Shown here: piece by piece, positions 61,929-64,000 of the stretch
Numbering within the stretch: position 1 is the first letter of the stretch
How the letters are laid out: every line of letters begins with the position of its first letter
Assembly (NCBI RefSeq): GCF_003391055.1
Contig: NZ_QUAJ01000012.1
Location: forward strand, 1-64,000
DNA length: 64,000 bases
Reading direction: 5' to 3'
Source of the DNA: Psychrilyobacter piezotolerans
Lineage (GTDB): Bacteria > Fusobacteriota > Fusobacteriia > Fusobacteriales > Fusobacteriaceae
The notes under the pieces: model-generated
The model's input: the letters and a program-made list of their open reading frames with translations, nothing else
Database searches by the model: none
What the model was told of the DNA's origin: nothing
Program-made: the position numbers and the translations under genes

Positions 61929-61993
61929 TTTAAAATTCATTCTAATTAGAATTGATTTTAATACTCGTGAATCGGGAGACCAATAGGAAGGAA
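61929..61993. repeat. 3'-UTR hairpin repeat, third copy
   Basis: ATTTAAAATT, an AT hairpin (TTCTAATTAGAA), then ATTTTAATACTCGTGAATC and CAATAGGAAGGAAGAG. It closely matches 35950-36011, again between a minus-strand stop and its terminator. Confidence 0.5.
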
Positions 61994-61999
61994 GAGTTT

Positions 62000-63664
62000 C
62001 TATTCTATTATTTCGACATTTCCAAAGTACCAAGTACCTAAAATATCTCTTTCCCAGTTTTTAACCTTATCTTTAACCATGATTACACCTGTATAGTAGT
62101 AGATAGGCATAGTGATTAATTCATCCATCATGATTTTTTCGGCACCATAAAGATCTTTATCTCTAGCTTCACCTTGAGCTACCTTTGAATTTTCGATCAA
62201 TGCATCAAATTTCTTATTCTCAGGGAAATCTCCTTTAGTGTAATTCCATTGTGCATCGTTGTTTCCAGAGTAAGAAGTCCATAGATCTAAGAATGTCATA
62301 GGGTCGTTGTAGTCCCCGATCCATCCAGCTCTTGCCACTTCAAAGTTTCCTACATGTCTAGTATCTTGGAATACTGCCCACTCTTGATTTACTAAGTTAA
62401 CTTCGATTCCTAAGTTTTTCTTCCACATCTCTTGAATTGCTTCTGCAATTGCCTTATGTCCTTCATTTGTGTTATAGATAAGCTCAACTGGAGCCATTCC
62501 TTCACCATTTGGATATCCGGCCTTAGCTAAATATTCTTTTGCTTTTTCAACATCAGCAGTAGTAGAAATTCCGTAATCTCCTGCAGTTGCTCTAAAGTCA
62601 TTTCCTTTTGAATCCACTAATCCAGTTGGAACAAATCCAGTAGCTGGCTGCTGCCCAGCCTTTGTTACTTCTGTTACTATCTCTTCCCTGTCGATAGCTA
62701 AAGTAAGAGCTTTTCTTACATTGATATCGTTAGTTGGCGCTTTATTTACATTAAATATATAGTAGTATGTTCCTAAAAATGGAACTATATGGAAAGTTGG
62801 ATCTTCCACCTGTCTCTTAGGAATTTCTTGTACAGGCACTTGGTTAGAACCTAAAACATCTATTTCATTGTTATCATAAGCTGTTAATGCTGTTCCACTA
62901 TCCACTATCATTGTCAGAACGATCTTGTCTAATTTAACACTGTCTTTATTCCAGTAGTGTTCATTTGGAACTAAGATAACCTTATCATTCATATGGTATT
63001 CAGAAATCTTGAATGGCCCATTTGAAAGTGTTATGCTAGGATCCTTTGCCCATCCTTCAGGTTTTTGAACTACTGCATCTTCCCTAACCGGCATAAATGT
63101 ATAGAAAGTGATTAGGTTTAAAAAGTATGCTGTAGGAGCTTTTAAAGTTACTTTAAAGGTATGGTCATCCACTGCTTCTAATCCTACATCCTCTTTAGTT
63201 CCTTTACCTTCAAAAAACTCCTGTCCGCCTTTGATATAGTAAAGTTGGAATGAATATTCAGAAGCTACTGCCGGGTCTAATGCTCTTAACCAGGCATATT
63301 TATAATCTGCTGCTGTTACAGGTTTTCCATCGGACCATTTAGCATCTTTTCTAAGATGGAATGTATAAGTCATCTTATCATCTGAAATCTCTACAGATTC
63401 TGCCCCTGCTGGCTGAGCTTTTCCATTGGCATCTACCCTCATAAGACCTTCGAAGGTATTGTTTACAACTATTCCACCATCTGTTGCAGAGTTCAGTTGA
63501 GGATCCACAGATTTTGGATCTGCTCCTAAGTTAAATGTCATTACCTGTTCCATTTGTTTTTCCACTGCTGCTGTATCCGTTTCCTTAGGCTGCTCTTTTT
63601 CCCCTCCACAAGCAGTCAGTAATACTGCCATCAGAAGTGTCACTACATAAAAGATTTTCTTCAT
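62000..63664 (-). CDS. oppA: Oligopeptide ABC transporter substrate-binding lipoprotein
   Basis: 554-residue SBP family 5 protein. The lipoprotein signal has VLLTACGGEKEQ, with the lipidated Cys in AVLLTACGG. The mature part has VMTFNLGADPKSVDPQLNSATDG, YTFHLRKDAKWSDGKPVTAADY and RKALTLAIDREEI, plus the usual C-terminal AGWIGDYNDPMTFLDLW. It captures oligopeptides. An ATG at 63664 with GAGGAGG ahead is preferred. The TTG 15 bp upstream is within the ribosome site. An ABC ATPase gene of the same system (oppF) lies immediately upstream. Confidence 0.93.
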   Translation of the reverse strand: MKKIFYVVTLLMAVLLTACGGEKEQPKETDTAAVEKQMEQVMTFNLGADPKSVDPQLNSATDGGIVVNNTFEGLMRVDANGKAQPAGAESVEISDDKMTYTFHLRKDAKWSDGKPVTAADYKYAWLRALDPAVASEYSFQLYYIKGGQEFFEGKGTKEDVGLEAVDDHTFKVTLKAPTAYFLNLITFYTFMPVREDAVVQKPEGWAKDPSITLSNGPFKISEYHMNDKVILVPNEHYWNKDSVKLDKIVLTMIVDSGTALTAYDNNEIDVLGSNQVPVQEIPKRQVEDPTFHIVPFLGTYYYIFNVNKAPTNDINVRKALTLAIDREEIVTEVTKAGQQPATGFVPTGLVDSKGNDFRATAGDYGISTTADVEKAKEYLAKAGYPNGEGMAPVELIYNTNEGHKAIAEAIQEMWKKNLGIEVNLVNQEWAVFQDTRHVGNFEVARAGWIGDYNDPMTFLDLWTSYSGNNDAQWNYTKGDFPENKKFDALIENSKVAQGEARDKDLYGAEKIMMDELITMPIYYYTGVIMVKDKVKNWERDILGTWYFGNVEIIE

Positions 63665-63760
63665 AAATTTCCTCCTCAAATAAATTGATAAACGCTGTTA
63701 CTAAAAAAAACTAATCATTAAAACGATAAGTCATTATACCTATTACTTCTATAGAATCCT

Positions 63761-64000
63761 TTATTTTTTTGTGCCATCATAAAATTGTCTGGAAAAATGA
63801 CAAGCTACAAACCTTCCAGGAGCTATTTCCTCTAACAATGGTTCCTTTTCACTGCAGATTTCCTCTGCATATTTACACCTGGTTCTAAACCTGCATCCAC
63901 TAGGCGGATTGAGTGGGCTGGGTACATCTCCCTTTAATATTTCCCTGTCCATTTTGGCATTCAATTCTGGATCTGGGATAGGTATAGATGAAAGCAGTGC
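63761..64000 (-). CDS. oppF: Oligopeptide ABC transporter ATPase OppF, C-terminal part only
   Basis: Only the last 79 residues are inside the window. The frame stays open to the right edge and reads [20 protein letters not shown], then [19 protein letters not shown] and the CHF end. This C-terminal motif, with [16 protein letters not shown], is the oligopeptide/dipeptide ATPase tail that binds an iron-sulfur cluster or zinc in some family members. The Walker motifs lie outside. The gene precedes oppA with 96 bp between, so it is part of an opp operon. Confidence 0.85.
   Translation of the reverse strand, partial: ALLSSIPIPDPELNAKMDREILKGDVPSPLNPPSGCRFRTRCKYAEEICSEKEPLLEEIAPGRFVACHFSRQFYDGTKK

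Larger units (their letters stand above)
61646..61999. other. Region between yqhD and oppA with REP copy, terminator and repeat
   Basis: Contains a degenerate REP palindrome (61658-61685), a strong terminator (61846-61887) and a copy of the 3'-UTR hairpin repeat (61929-61993). No gene is supported. Confidence 0.6.

Noticed and set aside
1-64000. CRISPR array, prophage, integron or rRNA operon
   Set aside because: No regularly spaced identical repeats, phage structural genes or rRNA sequence could be found.

Overview
The window is AT-rich bacterial chromosome with compact operons, strong AGGAGG-type ribosome binding sites and textbook sigma-70 promoters. It encodes an exported beta-barrel protein, lipoproteins, many TPR proteins, methionine gamma-lyase, Na+-coupled transporters and a low-GC codon style. 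Together these fit a member of the Fusobacteriota, probably of the marine/anaerobic Psychrilyobacter-Ilyobacter-Propionigenium type. The assignment is by gene content and is not proven. Most genes are on the minus strand.

Layout. 1-2.5 kb: a GGDEF-EAL protein whose CHASE sensor is cut at the 5' end. 2.7-7.2 kb: methionine gamma-lyase, an NhaC-family transporter, a PhnA-like zinc protein and an MFS transporter. 7.2-9.5 kb: a REP-associated transposase carrying its own 28-bp palindrome, a Crp/Fnr-type regulator and an outer-membrane barrel with a structured leader. 9.5-16 kb: methyltransferase, Na+/alanine symporter, polyferredoxin, and an amino-acid ABC transporter led by an Rrf2 regulator. 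16-23 kb: a repeat-filled gap, then lysS with a TPR protein, an rlmH operon and mutL. 23.4-29.1 kb: an SLT-like protein, fetAB, an ArsR-rhodanese pair, nitroreductase and a coiled-coil protein. 29.5-36.5 kb: recJ, tRNA-Ser(GGA), manA, small membrane peptides, rplM-rpsI and an exported ferritin-like protein. 36.7-47.5 kb: topA, dprA, a TPR protein, xseA, a diadenylate-cyclase-like protein, a RelA/SpoT synthetase and uvrB. 47.5-64 kb: DMT exporter, CHASE4-GGDEF protein, CWC protein, lipoprotein, secA, ClC transporter, ligA, CBS-type pyrophosphatase, yqhD, oppA and the 3' end of oppF.

Themes. DNA repair and processing genes are dense (mutL, recJ, topA, dprA, xseA, uvrB, ligA). Three second-messenger loci (two GGDEF proteins and the RelA/SpoT plus DAC-like pair) point to nucleotide signalling.

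The strongest unusual signal is at 27.3-27.74 kb. The rhodanese gene has a ribosome binding site and ATG upstream of an in-frame UGA, and a second UGA follows Cys-Ser-Thr near the C terminus. Each UGA is followed after exactly 18 nt by a GGU-containing loop on a short stem, the same spacing as in E. coli fdhF. This makes it a candidate selenoprotein with two Sec residues. Other points of interest are the RelA/SpoT-DAC pair, the REP/RAYT family, a ClC protein lacking the gating glutamate, and several unexplained dispersed non-coding repeats.
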